Source: Blastocatellia bacterium (GTDB lineage: Bacteria > Acidobacteriota > Blastocatellia > Chloracidobacteriales > JADJPF01). Taken from it: 64,000 bases of DNA. The notes below the pieces were generated by a model. The model worked only from the letters and a program-made list of their open reading frames with translations. It did no database searches and was not told the DNA's origin. Each line of letters opens with the position of its first letter. Position 1 is the stretch's first letter. A program made the translations under genes and the position numbers. Location: assembly GCA_025057015.1 (NCBI GenBank), contig JANWYG010000022.1:124001-188000 (forward strand). The letters are read 5' to 3'. Shown here piece by piece: positions 56,401 to 64,000 of this stretch.

Positions 56401-56982
56401 TATCTGTTCGATCCTTATAGGCAAGCAAAGCAAAAGCACGCTAAGGCTGGTGTAGGACTCGGTTTAGCGATAGTGAAGCGGATAGTGGAAGCACATGGTG
56501 GTGAGATAACGGTCACAAGCAAGTTAGGCGAGGGTACCACTTTTACTTTCACTCTCCCAATTATGGTAGAAGAGCAGCCTAAAGATGTGTCGCTGGCTCT
56601 TCCAGAAGGTAAAAAGCTGCGAATACTGCTGGTCGAGGACGATAAAGTGAATAGAATGGTCGTTGAGTCTTATTTGCAGCAGAAAGGGTATGATTATGAT
56701 GTAGTTACTGATGGACAACAGGCAGTCGAGGTTTTTTCTAAGAATCGGTATGACTTAATTTTGATGGACTATAGGATGCCTCATCTTGATGGACTAGAGG
56801 CTACAGTAAAGATTCGGGCTTTGGAGTTAGGCCCATCAAGGACGCCGATAATAGCTTTGACAGCAGGGTCTAGAGAGGATACCAAACTTTGTCTAGAAAT
56901 GGGTATGGATGACTTTTTGGAGAAGCCTTTCCGTCCAGAAGTGCTTGAGAAGAAGATAAGCAAGTGGGTAAGGAAAAACTGA
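53422..56982 (+). CDS. Hybrid histidine kinase with two-component regulator propeller
   Basis: 1186 residues. Signal peptide (about 1-31), regulator-propeller repeats (about 40-590, e.g. NYGYLWIATYNGLVRFDG, GTLWIGTDGGGLSSYKDGHF, GNLWIGSNDGIYKVSIEEVE), a Y_Y_Y domain (about 655-740), a transmembrane helix (about 757-775), a coiled coil, HisKA with FAAMLVHDLKSPLTVVRATL (phospho-His near 833), HATPase with NLLSNAIKFTPAG and GVGLGLAIVKRIVEAHGG, and a C-terminal receiver (LLVEDDKVNRM, LILMDYRMPHLDG, phospho-Asp near 1116, LEKPF). There is no Hpt domain, so an external phosphotransfer protein, such as that at 10810, would be needed. The 2Fe-2S protein gene overlaps its stop. Confidence 0.93.
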   Translation: MPSALKKGLIFLRVWVFLALSCILLCDYAYCLDPNTRISQYSYSFWDKDNGLPSGAILDITQDNYGYLWIATYNGLVRFDGISFKTYDSGNTAQLLNNGIRRLCWDNSRETLWIATNGGGLSSYKAGKWKHYGLKDGLPNEIVTTLYQAPSGLIYVATRNGVVYFDPSIEPIRFVAVQTSDGAKLDSVTSINFASGSILLCNYQSVYRIEQTSPALAEVFVSLDRQVRTVLYDSKGILWIATRGAGLYCWKSKEKLVYSSANSPVTDVVSSLFEDKHQNVWIGCIGKIVRYNRETFDAFTIPEEALSVESIYEDREGNLWLGTYRNGIYRLHDVKCRTWSKSEGLAKNVIQHAYVEQDGGVWLATAGGLSYLKNGTVTNYSSLKEDMYRYVIRDAKGGLWVGGRSGLFLLQGNTVRSFSKADGLPSEYVRTLLLDRIGKLWIGTNEGLGCYDDKTERFTSFTREDGLAYGTVLALYEAEDGTLWIGTDGGGLSSYKDGHFTNYDTSAGLASNVIFCIYKDSRGNFLIGTNAGLSRLRDGKFQTVGIAQGLTANILQILEDNFGNLWIGSNDGIYKVSIEEVEEAFNGKRQQLSVMRLTKEDGMKTEECTPAAYASKSTEGLLYFPTVGGVVVIDPSSIPINRLPPTLVIESLLADGKAVDLTRDIELEHTSRRLEIRYAALSLSVPSRVKVKYKLSGVDKDWVDAGTRRVAYYTVLPPGDYEFRVIACNEDGVWNEQGVSLRFRVAPPFWMTWWAQGIYVILLLSVIYGGIKLRTSLLEARNRILRAKVDERTKELAEKNRLLEEQRNELQQANLKLQELDKMKADFAAMLVHDLKSPLTVVRATLAMLEDGAFKPEDQQRFIQTSQRNLDKMLSLINDTLEVYRMDAQGTTVNAVEIDSERLLRDSSESARISATSQGIEFEVDFEPQLPKIKGDPDKLERVLANLLSNAIKFTPAGKKITVRARRVEKEGRGMLQVQVADRGEGIPESAIPYLFDPYRQAKQKHAKAGVGLGLAIVKRIVEAHGGEITVTSKLGEGTTFTFTLPIMVEEQPKDVSLALPEGKKLRILLVEDDKVNRMVVESYLQQKGYDYDVVTDGQQAVEVFSKNRYDLILMDYRMPHLDGLEATVKIRALELGPSRTPIIALTAGSREDTKLCLEMGMDDFLEKPFRPEVLEKKISKWVRKN

Positions 56983-57275
56983 TGTCTATCTATAAGAAAC
57001 ACGTATTTGTTTGTACAGGAGGTAAGACCTGCCCCACTCAAGGTAGTATGGAAACGTTCTTTGCTATGAAGAATCTCGTCAAGGAGTTGGGGCTTAAAAG
57101 TGATATCCGCATAAACAAAGCTGGCTGTATGGGTGAGTGTGGCTCAGGGCCTATGGTGGTGGTCTATCCTGATGCAGTATGGTATGCCGGAGTGAACGAA
57201 GAAGGGGGCCGACGCATCGTTAACGAACATCTCGTCTCGGGCAGGGTAGTAGAAGCTCTGCTGCACCATAGGTAG
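56982..57275 (+). CDS. Thioredoxin-like (2Fe-2S) ferredoxin
   Basis: 97 residues from the ATG at 56982, sharing a base with the stop of the kinase gene (TGATG). KKHVFVCTGGKTCPTQGSM and INKAGCMGECGSGPMVVVYP provide four conserved cysteines (C10, C15, C47, C51) that ligate a [2Fe-2S] cluster in the thioredoxin-like ferredoxin family. The C-terminus WYAGVNEEGGRRIVNEHL is also typical. It is probably an electron carrier; its partner is not known. The overlap with a sensor kinase gene is curious, but may only reflect compact packing. Confidence 0.9.
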   Translation: MSIYKKHVFVCTGGKTCPTQGSMETFFAMKNLVKELGLKSDIRINKAGCMGECGSGPMVVVYPDAVWYAGVNEEGGRRIVNEHLVSGRVVEALLHHR

Positions 57276-57284
57276 CAGAGCTTA

Positions 57285-57842
57285 CTAGCTTAACATTTCG
57301 AGAAACATCTTGTGTATGCGAAGGTCTGAGGTAAGTTCTGGATGAAAAGTAGCTCCTAGGACTTTTCCTTGGCGGATGAGGACGGGCAATCCCTGATGTG
57401 TGGCCAGTACTTCGACGTCGTTGCCTACGGCGGTAATTATCGGTGCACGAATAAACACAAGTTCCATCTCGCCTATACCTTTGACTTCAGCTTTCGCTTC
57501 GAAGCTATCTATCTGCCTGCCGTAACCGTTGCGTTTGACTGCTATGTCTAGAATTCCCAGCGAGTCTTGTCTAGGGCAGGAAACCTCGCGAGCAAGGAGT
57601 ATGAGTCCCGCACAGGTGCCAAAAGTGGGCCGTGTAGCAGCAAACTCGCGCAGCGGTTCCTTAAGATGCTCCTCGTTCATCAGTTTTAGCATCGTAGTGC
57701 TTTCGCCGCCAGGCAAGACTATTGCTTGTAAATCTTGTAGTTGCGCAGCATTTCTGATTTCGACAGCTTCTATACCAAGTCGAGTAAGTGCTTCACAGTG
57801 CTTTTTGTATGCACCTTGTAATGCTAGAACTCCTACCTTCAT
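57285..57842 (-). CDS. pdxT: Pyridoxal 5'-phosphate synthase glutaminase subunit PdxT
   Basis: 185 residues. MKVGVLALQGAYKKHCEALT and IVLPGGESTTMLKLMN start the fold; the catalytic Cys is in FGTCAGLILLA (about residue 77), and the His-Glu pair in VLGATFHPELTSD near residue 167. PdxT supplies ammonia from glutamine to PdxS, which makes pyridoxal phosphate from ribose 5-phosphate and glyceraldehyde 3-phosphate. The gene follows pdxS by 3 bp, and is convergent with the 2Fe-2S gene. Confidence 0.96.
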   Translation of the reverse strand: MKVGVLALQGAYKKHCEALTRLGIEAVEIRNAAQLQDLQAIVLPGGESTTMLKLMNEEHLKEPLREFAATRPTFGTCAGLILLAREVSCPRQDSLGILDIAVKRNGYGRQIDSFEAKAEVKGIGEMELVFIRAPIITAVGNDVEVLATHQGLPVLIRQGKVLGATFHPELTSDLRIHKMFLEMLS

Positions 57843-57845
57843 TTT

Positions 57846-58727
57846 TTACCAACCGCGTGTCTGTAGCATTTCTTCTTCCGAGAGCTTAGAAATTTCTATG
57901 CCTCGCATGGGTTCACCAAGTTCATAGCTGACTTCTAAAAGTACTTTCGGATCGTTGTAATGTGTAACTGCTTTAACTATTGCACTTGCTCGTGCTGCAG
58001 GATCGGCGCTCTTAAATATTCCGGAGCCGACAAAAACTGATTCAGCACCAAGTTGCATGCAGAGCGCTGCGTCTGCTGGAGTGGCTACTCCGCCTGCTGC
58101 AAAGTTAGGCACGGGAAGTTTTCCGTCGCGGGCTACCATTAATACCAGCTCGTAAGGTGCTTGTAGGCGCTTGCTTTCAGCTAGTAGCTCGTCTTTGCTC
58201 ATCACAGTAAGCTGACGAATTTCGCGGCGAATGGCTCTCAAGTGTCGCACTGCTTCTACTATATTGCCAGTACCAGCTTCGCCTTTGGTGCGGATCATGG
58301 CGGCCCCCTCTGCTATACGCCGCAGAGCTTCGCCTAAATTGCGTGCTCCACAGACAAATGGAACGCGAAAGATGTGCTTGTCTATGTGATGCTCTTCGTC
58401 TGCTGGAGTAAGGACTTCACTTTCATCTATGAAGTCTACTCCCATTTCTTGAAGTATTTGGGCTTCTACGAAGTGGCCTATGCGCACTTTGGCCATTACT
58501 GGTATAGAGACAGCATCCATGATCTCACGGATCTTCTTAGGCGAGGCCATCCTTGCTACGCCACCTTCGCGGCGGATATCTGCCGGTACTCGTTCAAGTG
58601 CCATAACTGCAGCAGCTCCTGCAGCTTCAGCTATTTTTGCTTGTTCTGCGTCTGTTACGTCCATTATTACGCCGCCCTTGAGCATCTCTGCTAAGCCTGT
58701 CTTTAGTCTGAGAAGTGACTGAGTCAT
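57846..58727 (-). CDS. pdxS: Pyridoxal 5'-phosphate synthase subunit PdxS
   Basis: 293 residues from the ATG at 58727, which has AAGGAGG upstream; the longer frame reading back to 58814 is inside the regulator gene and was rejected. Family motifs are complete: [58 protein letters not shown] (catalytic Lys), [37 protein letters not shown] and [20 protein letters not shown]. It forms the dodecamer synthase with PdxT. The start overlaps the stop of the pdxR-type gene by 4 bp. Confidence 0.97.
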   Translation of the reverse strand: MTQSLLRLKTGLAEMLKGGVIMDVTDAEQAKIAEAAGAAAVMALERVPADIRREGGVARMASPKKIREIMDAVSIPVMAKVRIGHFVEAQILQEMGVDFIDESEVLTPADEEHHIDKHIFRVPFVCGARNLGEALRRIAEGAAMIRTKGEAGTGNIVEAVRHLRAIRREIRQLTVMSKDELLAESKRLQAPYELVLMVARDGKLPVPNFAAGGVATPADAALCMQLGAESVFVGSGIFKSADPAARASAIVKAVTHYNDPKVLLEVSYELGEPMRGIEISKLSEEEMLQTRGW

Positions 58728-60187
58728 TTTATCCTCCTTAGTTTCTCTCTGATAAGCGTGCCGAGAACGGCGACACCTTCGTCTATTTGCTCTGCATCGG
58801 TACGCGAAAAGCACAGCCTGAAGCAGTTTTTTCCGCTACCATCGATGTAAAATTGCGTACCTGGAATAAAAAATATGCCGTGTTTGCGGGCTTCATCAAG
58901 CAGCTCAGCAGCATCTAGCACTTGTGGCATCGTTACCCAGACTGCATAACCGCCTTCAGGTCGTGTCCAAGATACGCCTTCGGGCATCTCACGTTCCAGC
59001 GCTTCTAGAAGTCTACGCCGACGTAGACGGTATATCTTATGTATCCGCTTCAAGTGAGCGTCATAGTACCCTTGGGCACAAAACTCGGCTAGGGCTGCTT
59101 GCATAAGCAGATTGGTTTGAAAATCTAGGCAACGCTTTGCTTGAACTAGCCTTTCTACTATAGCCTCTTGTGCTACGATCCAAGCCACACGCGCGCCGGG
59201 AAACAGTCCTTTCGAGAACGTTCCCAAGTAGAGCACTGCTCCGGTCGAATCGAGGGCTTTGACGGGAACTATGGGTGTACCTTCAAGCCTGAGATCTTTC
59301 TCGTAATCGTCCTCAATTAGGATAGTGCCGTATTTTTGAGCTATTTCTACGAGCTTTTCACGTTGCTCAAGCTGCATGGTTGCTCCTGTAGGATTGTGAA
59401 AGTTCGGCATGACGTAGGCAAGCTGAACAGGTTTTTCCCTAAGTCGTTGTTCAAGCTGATCTAGTTCGAGACCATAGTTGCCTACTGGTACGGTAACGAT
59501 TTCAGCTTGGTATTGTGCGAGTACCGGGAAGAGCTCTGGATAGGTTGGTGATTCTATGACCACTCTGTCTCCTGGGTCGGTTAGTATGCGCATTACTAGG
59601 TCAAGCCCTTGCTGTGAACCACTTACTATGACTATTTGTTCTACCGAAGCCGATATGCTGTAACGTGCGAGCCTCATGGATAGGTATTCTCGCAGAGGCC
59701 TGTAGCCTTGCGGATCCCCGTACTGTAGTAACTGTTTACCGCGCTCGCGCAGGCAGTTATTTATGGCGCTGCGAAATAGTTCTATCGGGAAGAGATCTTC
59801 TTCAGGCGTTAGCCCAGAAAATAGTATCCTATCGACCCGTCCCTCGCCGAAATGCTCCCATTTATGGCGGTGTAGCAACTCGCTGCGACGCGAAAAGCGT
59901 GGCCTTAGTAAACTCTGCTGGCCAGATGAAATACCTACTTGCAGCTTTTGTTGGGGCAGGACATAAGTACCTTGTCCGACATGGGAGGCGACATAACCGT
60001 CAGCTTCTAGCTCTTCATACGCAGTGCAGACGGTTGTGCGATTGACGCCAAGCGATTCAGCTAGGCTACGTGAGCTAGGTAGCCGATCGCCGGGCTTAAG
60101 TCTTCCTGCCAGTATTAAGCCGACGATATGCTCTTTGATCTGTTCGTAAACCGGAGTATGACTGTCTCTGTCAAGCTTGATGAGCAT
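58724..60187 (-). CDS. pdxR: MocR/PdxR-type regulator (GntR wHTH plus aminotransferase-like domain)
   Basis: 487 residues from the ATG at 60187; a TTG nine codons upstream is the alternative. The N-terminal GntR winged helix ([40 protein letters not shown]) is fused to a fold-type-I aminotransferase domain (about 110-487) with [30 protein letters not shown] and the PLP-binding Lys in [20 protein letters not shown]. PdxR proteins sense pyridoxal phosphate and control pdxST. Here it is upstream of, and overlaps, pdxS and is on the same strand, so it likely autoregulates the operon. No clear operator could be recognised. Confidence 0.88.
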   Translation of the reverse strand: MLIKLDRDSHTPVYEQIKEHIVGLILAGRLKPGDRLPSSRSLAESLGVNRTTVCTAYEELEADGYVASHVGQGTYVLPQQKLQVGISSGQQSLLRPRFSRRSELLHRHKWEHFGEGRVDRILFSGLTPEEDLFPIELFRSAINNCLRERGKQLLQYGDPQGYRPLREYLSMRLARYSISASVEQIVIVSGSQQGLDLVMRILTDPGDRVVIESPTYPELFPVLAQYQAEIVTVPVGNYGLELDQLEQRLREKPVQLAYVMPNFHNPTGATMQLEQREKLVEIAQKYGTILIEDDYEKDLRLEGTPIVPVKALDSTGAVLYLGTFSKGLFPGARVAWIVAQEAIVERLVQAKRCLDFQTNLLMQAALAEFCAQGYYDAHLKRIHKIYRLRRRRLLEALEREMPEGVSWTRPEGGYAVWVTMPQVLDAAELLDEARKHGIFFIPGTQFYIDGSGKNCFRLCFSRTDAEQIDEGVAVLGTLIREKLRRIK

Positions 60188-60298
60188 CTTTTTCAGCTTA
60201 AGAGAGATTGACAAGCTTGAAAACTACCAATTCGGCAGAAGTTGTGCCATGCCAATCTCGTATCGGCAGCAGATACTATGCAAAGTAGCCGAGTCGTG

Positions 60299-60304
60299 TA
60301 GAAT
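60299..60304 (+). promoter_or_regulatory. Possible -10 box of cdd, leaderless transcript
   Basis: TAGAAT (60299-60304) lies only seven bases before the cdd ATG at 60312. This is the distance typical of leaderless genes in phyla where TANNNT boxes precede start codons directly. No ribosome binding site is seen. Confidence 0.35.
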
Positions 60305-60311
60305 TGTGACG

Positions 60312-60704
60312 ATGTCGAATAAAGTACTCCTCGAACTTGCTGTTAAGGCTCGTCAGAACGCCATAGCACCATATTCTGGCTTTTGCGTAGGAGCAGCTTT
60401 GCGTGCTACTGATGGCAGCATCTACACAGGTTGTAATATAGAAAACTCTACTTTAGGTCTTACTATTTGTGCTGAGCGAGTTGCTTTGCTCAAAGCTCTT
60501 TCAGAAGGTAAGAGGCAGTTTGAGCGCATCAGCATAGTGACAGATACAGAAACGCTTACTCCGCCTTGCGGCGCTTGCAGACAGCTGCTATGGGAGTTCT
60601 GCGGGAATATCGAGGTAGAACTAGCAAATCTGCACGGCAAGAGCGAGACTAGGACCATGCTTGAGCTCCTGCCGCTACCGTTCGATAGTAGAAGCATCGG
60701 CTGA
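60312..60704 (+). CDS. cdd: Cytidine deaminase
   Basis: 130 residues from the ATG at 60312, which matches the short homotetrameric enzyme; the upstream frame to 60177 was rejected. SGFCVGAALRATDGSIYTGC leads into NIENSTLGLTICAERVALLK, with the zinc and catalytic CAE, and PCGACRQLLWEF has the other two zinc cysteines. It converts cytidine and deoxycytidine to uridine forms in pyrimidine salvage. It diverges from pdxR and ends eight bases before the convergent FHA gene. Confidence 0.94.
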   Translation: MSNKVLLELAVKARQNAIAPYSGFCVGAALRATDGSIYTGCNIENSTLGLTICAERVALLKALSEGKRQFERISIVTDTETLTPPCGACRQLLWEFCGNIEVELANLHGKSETRTMLELLPLPFDSRSIG

Positions 60705-60712
60705 AGGTATGT

Positions 60713-61675
60713 TCAACCTTTGTAGGCCTGGATTATAGTCGTCTTCATGGGAGTACGGCGTTCTACTTTCGATATGGTGCGTTGTGCAGCCTGCTGCAAG
60801 GCTAACTCCTTTAGGTCGAGCTGATCGAGTATGTTGAATTTGACTCGTGCTTTGCCTAGAACAAGTATGTCTCCGTCCTCCAAAGCTTCGGGCTTTTCTA
60901 CCAAGATTTTCTGCTCTCCTCTCTCGATCCAAGTTCGATTAGCGCTGCCTAGGTCACTCAACCAAAATTTCCCGTTGCGGTATTCTATCCGAGCATGGCT
61001 ACGAGAGACGCTGTTTGAGATAGCCTCCGCATCGTCTACTTGTGAGAAAACGAAGTCGTTCTTTCGAACAAACATCCCTGATTCGTCTCGCACTACTCTC
61101 ATTCTTCCTATGTAAGTTATCTCTTTGGTGATCAGAAAGTTGTTGCGATAGACATCGGCATTAAGCGCCATCAATCGGCCTACCTGCGGGATAGCTGGCT
61201 TACGCTCTTGCACGGCTAGGATCTGCTTTTTAACGTCATCTATAACTATGTCGAGAACATCTGCCTCTTCAGCTAAGGGCCAGTCAAGAGTGAGCGTTAT
61301 GCGGCCAGTGCTGTACATCAGACGGCTGCTGCCACGGCTCAGCAATTCAGTTTCGGCGCGCAGAGGCATCAGGATATGTAGCTTCTGCTCGGCTAAATAA
61401 AGAGTAAGCAGATTCAGTAGTTCGGCTGAGTTAAAGAGTCTCTCTACGTCTTCTTCTCTGTTGGCCTTGTCTTCATACATCAATATCCTGAGCACGTTTG
61501 GAACACAAACCAGCCCGTCAGTCCAGGTAACTCTCTTTATACGTAGCTCTTCCCCGAGCTGATAGATGATCTCTTTGGCATCTATGTCCTCGGCAAGTAT
61601 CGTACTACTTGATTCCACAGCCTTATTGATTATTGCCTCTATTTGAGCAAGATAGGGATTGCTAAAGTCTATCAT
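60713..61675 (-). CDS. FhaA-like protein with C-terminal FHA domain
   Basis: 320 residues from the ATG at 61675, which has GAGG six bases upstream. The N-terminal part (about 1-100) resembles the FhaA N-terminal domain (IEAIINKAVESSSTILAEDI, then VTWTDGLVCVPNVLRILM), a middle region (about 110-200) follows, then an FHA domain with ISNSVSRSHARIEYRNGKFW and LSDLGSANRTWIERGEQ (phosphothreonine recognition S, RSH and N). FHA domains bind phosphothreonine, so a serine/threonine kinase should exist. The kinase-like gene in this window lacks catalytic residues, so it is not an obvious partner. A C-terminal basic segment follows. Confidence 0.88.
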   Translation of the reverse strand: MIDFSNPYLAQIEAIINKAVESSSTILAEDIDAKEIIYQLGEELRIKRVTWTDGLVCVPNVLRILMYEDKANREEDVERLFNSAELLNLLTLYLAEQKLHILMPLRAETELLSRGSSRLMYSTGRITLTLDWPLAEEADVLDIVIDDVKKQILAVQERKPAIPQVGRLMALNADVYRNNFLITKEITYIGRMRVVRDESGMFVRKNDFVFSQVDDAEAISNSVSRSHARIEYRNGKFWLSDLGSANRTWIERGEQKILVEKPEALEDGDILVLGKARVKFNILDQLDLKELALQQAAQRTISKVERRTPMKTTIIQAYKG

Positions 61676-62040
61676 ATTCTTCCTCAAGCTTTGCTTTAAC
61701 TATGGTTTAGGCAAGACGCACTTAAGAACTAACAGCAAAATAACACAACTGTGGCTTAAGTCAATGCTGGCAGTGTAGAAACAGCTAACCTTAAATCCCA
61801 AGAGAAGTGAGTGATGATAAAACTGGTTACGCTAATGTGGCCTACTGCAGAACTTCCTCAAGTCCTAAGGATACTCGAGAAATTCGGTATACTATCGAAG
61901 AGCTAATCCTCTGAAGAAGGCTCCTAAGAGCGCTGGTATAGATGTGAAGGAAAAAGCATGTGCTTTAGGAAGCATTCTTAGGCTCTACTCGCCCGTGAGG
62001 AGGTAGCAGTTTGTCGAGCGGAGGGCACAGAGAAAGGAGC
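61676..62040. other. 365-bp gap without a convincing gene; possible structured RNA
   Basis: The stretch between the FHA gene and the TgpA-like gene contains no supported protein gene. It does contain inverted repeats: CCTAAGA near 61922 pairs with TCTTAGG near 61977, and GGCTCCT (61919) with AGGAGCC (62035). Part of it may be a small structured RNA on either strand, or a promoter region. A 30-codon ORF at 61814-61906 with a modest ribosome site is too weak to call. Confidence 0.35.
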
Positions 62041-64000
62041 CTAGCCTCTTTGTGAAGAGGTTACTTCCCTGAAGGTTTCTGCTACTTTTATATAGTACCA
62101 GCGAGAGTATACCTTTCTAAATATCCGTATTCTGTAAAGCAGTCCCCATGAGCGAGCGCTATAAAGCGCCCGCTCTGCTGTTTGTTCCAAACCTTGCTGG
62201 TTTGTGCACCACTCGAGCATTTGCTCTCGTTCTTTGCTGAGGCCTAGGAGCACTCGGTTGGGATTTGCCAGCCAAGTCCTACTTACAGATTCTACTATTT
62301 CTCTACCGACCGCCGGATCAGATTTCAGCACGAGCGAGCGTAGCAGATCTAGGTTGCGGTCGCTTACTGCAATCTCGGCTATACTGCGCCTTAGCCAAAA
62401 AAGACGGCCAATCTCCTTCTGAAAGTTATGTGAAATGCGCATCCAAGATTTGGCCGAAGTGCTGTCGTTTTTTAGCATAGCTAGCCTAGCTAGGGCTATG
62501 GCAGCCTCAGCCATTATTCTATAGCCTTCAGCAGTGTGTGATAACGCGTGAGCTTGGACTAGATGAGCTCCAAGTGATAAGGCTAGCGACAGTTCGCGTT
62601 CAGCTTCTTGCAGGTGGCCTCTTAGGAACAGAAGATAGGCCTTCCACAGTAATGGCTCTTCGACGTTTCTTTCTACGACTATTCTATTTAAATTGTGTAG
62701 GGCTATGTCTTCTACTTCGGCAGTGTCAAACCGACTGCAGGCAGCAAGCTGCTCTAACAACTGTAGATCAGATTGTTCGAGGTATTTTTCTATTGCTTGT
62801 ATTTCCGTTGGAGTAAGTTTTGGATAGCTATTCCAAGGAGATACAACTGCTAGCTCGGCAAAGATCAGTTGCTTTGTAGCAAGGTAAGAGGCGGCATTAC
62901 CGTCTTTTGTGCGTACTTTCTCTAGTATTCTAGCAACATTTACTTCAAGCGGTGCTAGCTGGTACTCTAAGTCAATAGGCTCGTTAGTATAAAAGCAGCG
63001 CTCGTTGAAGACGTAGTACCCTACGGTAACTGTTACGACTCCAAGTAGCGAAGTTGTAGCAAGTATCCAACTGCTACGCCTTATCTTTTGCGCAAGGTCA
63101 AGTTCTACAGGACGTGAGCGCAATTTTGCGAGCAGTTGCTCAACTTCTTTTCTCTCGTTCGTATCTAAAGCAGAGTTGGCATAGCGCACGCGGTTATAGA
63201 TCGAGGTGATCTTTGTTACCTCTTCAAAGTTTACTTCTGCAGCGAACTCTCTAGGAGTCTGTTCCGGACGTTTATGGAAACCGTGTCGGTGCAGCAAAGC
63301 CAACATTTCGTTGTAAAACAGTATTGCAGAGGTCTTCCTGTCGGAACGTGCCCTCCAGCGAAGAAACGGCAAGACTAATCTTCCGAAACTACTTGTAAAC
63401 AGTGTCTCCGGAGCAAGTATCCAGCGTTTGTGCAGTTTTTTAAAGTGCCAAAAAAGAGCTATACCTGTGATGAGCGTTACTGCAATAGCTAGTTTTGGAA
63501 TATGCTTTGTCGGTAGCTTAGCAGCGTGTAGCTGTGCAAATGACCGATTCAAAGTCGATTTTAGGGATTGAATGAAGTGTGAGGCTGATCTTTGCACCGT
63601 CCCAGCTAGATAAGTCTGGCGTTGTGTGTCGTAGGTTATGACATAGTCCATCCAGAGCATCCTGATTGCGTCGAGGTACTTTCCGATGCCAGCAATCAAG
63701 CCTGACTGTGGCTGGGCGCTTCCAAGACTTGGCGTGGGGTCAAATTCTACCCATCTATCTATCGACGGGAAATAGACTTCTACCCAGGAGTGAGCATCTG
63801 ATTGACGGACGACGTAGAATCCACCAAGTTCGTTGTACTCGCCCGTTTGGAAGCCGTTGACGATACGTGCTGCTATGCCTTGCGAGCGGAGTAGCACTAC
63901 CATAGCACTTGCGAAATACTCACAGTGACCTTGGCGTAGGTTGAACAGAAAATCTACGAGCGGATCAGCTTCCTCTGTCCGTTTGAGCTCCAGCGTATAA
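62041..64000 (-). CDS. TgpA-like transglutaminase membrane protein with C-terminal repeat extension, partial
   Basis: The frame is open from the right edge to a stop at 62041. The first segment inside the window reads LRQGHCEYFASAMVVLLRSQ, then DAHSWVEVYFPS and WVEFDPTPS: the Cys, His and Asp of a transglutaminase-like catalytic triad. A transmembrane helix (LAIAVTLITGIALFWHF), a DUF4129-type domain (NEMLALLHRHGFHKRPEQTP) and a second membrane helix (SSWILATTSLLGVVTVTVGY) follow, and then an additional 290-residue helical region, possibly TPR-like, to the stop. TgpA family proteins are inner-membrane transglutaminase-like enzymes of unclear substrate; the C-terminal extension is longer than usual for that family. 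The N-terminal membrane part lies beyond the window. Confidence 0.87.
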   Translation of the reverse strand, partial: YTLELKRTEEADPLVDFLFNLRQGHCEYFASAMVVLLRSQGIAARIVNGFQTGEYNELGGFYVVRQSDAHSWVEVYFPSIDRWVEFDPTPSLGSAQPQSGLIAGIGKYLDAIRMLWMDYVITYDTQRQTYLAGTVQRSASHFIQSLKSTLNRSFAQLHAAKLPTKHIPKLAIAVTLITGIALFWHFKKLHKRWILAPETLFTSSFGRLVLPFLRWRARSDRKTSAILFYNEMLALLHRHGFHKRPEQTPREFAAEVNFEEVTKITSIYNRVRYANSALDTNERKEVEQLLAKLRSRPVELDLAQKIRRSSWILATTSLLGVVTVTVGYYVFNERCFYTNEPIDLEYQLAPLEVNVARILEKVRTKDGNAASYLATKQLIFAELAVVSPWNSYPKLTPTEIQAIEKYLEQSDLQLLEQLAACSRFDTAEVEDIALHNLNRIVVERNVEEPLLWKAYLLFLRGHLQEAERELSLALSLGAHLVQAHALSHTAEGYRIMAEAAIALARLAMLKNDSTSAKSWMRISHNFQKEIGRLFWLRRSIAEIAVSDRNLDLLRSLVLKSDPAVGREIVESVSRTWLANPNRVLLGLSKEREQMLEWCTNQQGLEQTAERALYSARSWGLLYRIRIFRKVYSRWYYIKVAETFREVTSSQRG

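Noticed and set aside
60177-60311. Upstream extension of cdd
   Set aside because: The added 45 residues lack similarity to cytidine deaminases and overlap the divergent regulator start; ATG 60312 gives the standard length.
61814-61906. 30-codon ORF in the intergenic gap
   Set aside because: Weak ribosome site, short, and no recognisable sequence; kept only as part of the gap description.
61676-62040. RNase P RNA, tmRNA or SRP RNA in the gap
   Set aside because: The conserved core sequences of these RNAs were looked for on both strands and not seen.

Overview
The window is a gene-dense stretch of a bacterial chromosome of moderate to low GC, with genes on both strands, many 1-11 bp gene overlaps, and no rRNA, CRISPR array, insertion sequence or phage gene. 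Its content suggests a Gram-negative, Acidobacteriota-like organism (possibly Blastocatellia): two-component regulator-propeller hybrid kinases, a PEGA/TPR kinase-like protein, a carboxypeptidase-regulatory-domain TonB-type receptor, DUF2723 membrane proteins, GatA, and a PrkA/DUF444/SpoVR cluster. This assignment is inference from gene families; no 16S gene is present. Promoters that can be read are sigma70-like, several with an extended -10 (TGN-TATAAT type).

Layout. 1-3.6 kb: a partial gene, an exported protein, pgsA and a glycosyltransferase-39-like protein. 3.5-10.7 kb (minus): a 939-aa kinase-like protein lacking catalytic residues, one base upstream of a 1454-aa hybrid histidine kinase with its own Hpt domain. 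10.8-23.7 kb (minus): the most interesting region, a nearly gapless run encoding a double zinc-ribbon/propeller-like protein, an exported VWA protein with a transmembrane anchor, a small membrane protein, a 1472-aa tubulin/FtsZ-like GTPase, a membrane-anchored ankyrin protein, a 1064-aa Hsp70 chimera (degenerate J-like N-terminus, zinc ribbon, Ig-like region, Hsp70 ATPase) and a membrane-anchored GrpE-like protein, followed by pgpA and a lone Hpt protein. 23.8-30.3 kb (plus): an exported protein, a TonB-type receptor, and a GT39 / YdjC-deacetylase / GT2 module resembling the logic of the Arn lipid-sugar pathway. 30.3-39.4 kb: an NtrC-type regulator, a MerR regulator, tRNA-Pro, surE-pcm, a DUF2723 protein, gatA, an exported HD protein and an LpxL-like acyltransferase. 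39.5-43.7 kb: a lipoprotein, ABC permease, ABC ATPase, small protein and LolA-like protein that look like a lipoprotein-sorting set. 43.8-47.6 kb: a CxxCH protein, rsmB, a PD-(D/E)XK gene split by a +1 frame change at a CTT TAG C site, and truB. 47.6-53.2 kb: prkA, an alpha/beta hydrolase, DUF444 and spoVR. 53.2-64 kb: tRNA-Lys, a second propeller hybrid kinase, a 2Fe-2S thioredoxin-like ferredoxin, pdxR-pdxS-pdxT, cdd, an FhaA-like FHA protein, a 365-bp gap, and a TgpA-like transglutaminase running off the right edge.

How it may fit together. The 11.7-23.7 kb block reads as one operon whose products would connect a periplasmic VWA sensor or adhesion domain, membrane anchors, a cytoplasmic tubulin-like polymer and a dedicated Hsp70/GrpE-type chaperone pair. 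I propose it as a membrane-linked cytoskeletal or remodelling system. That function is inference; the gene order and motifs are visible. PgsA and PgpA, encoded about 10 kb apart, catalyse consecutive steps of phosphatidylglycerol synthesis.
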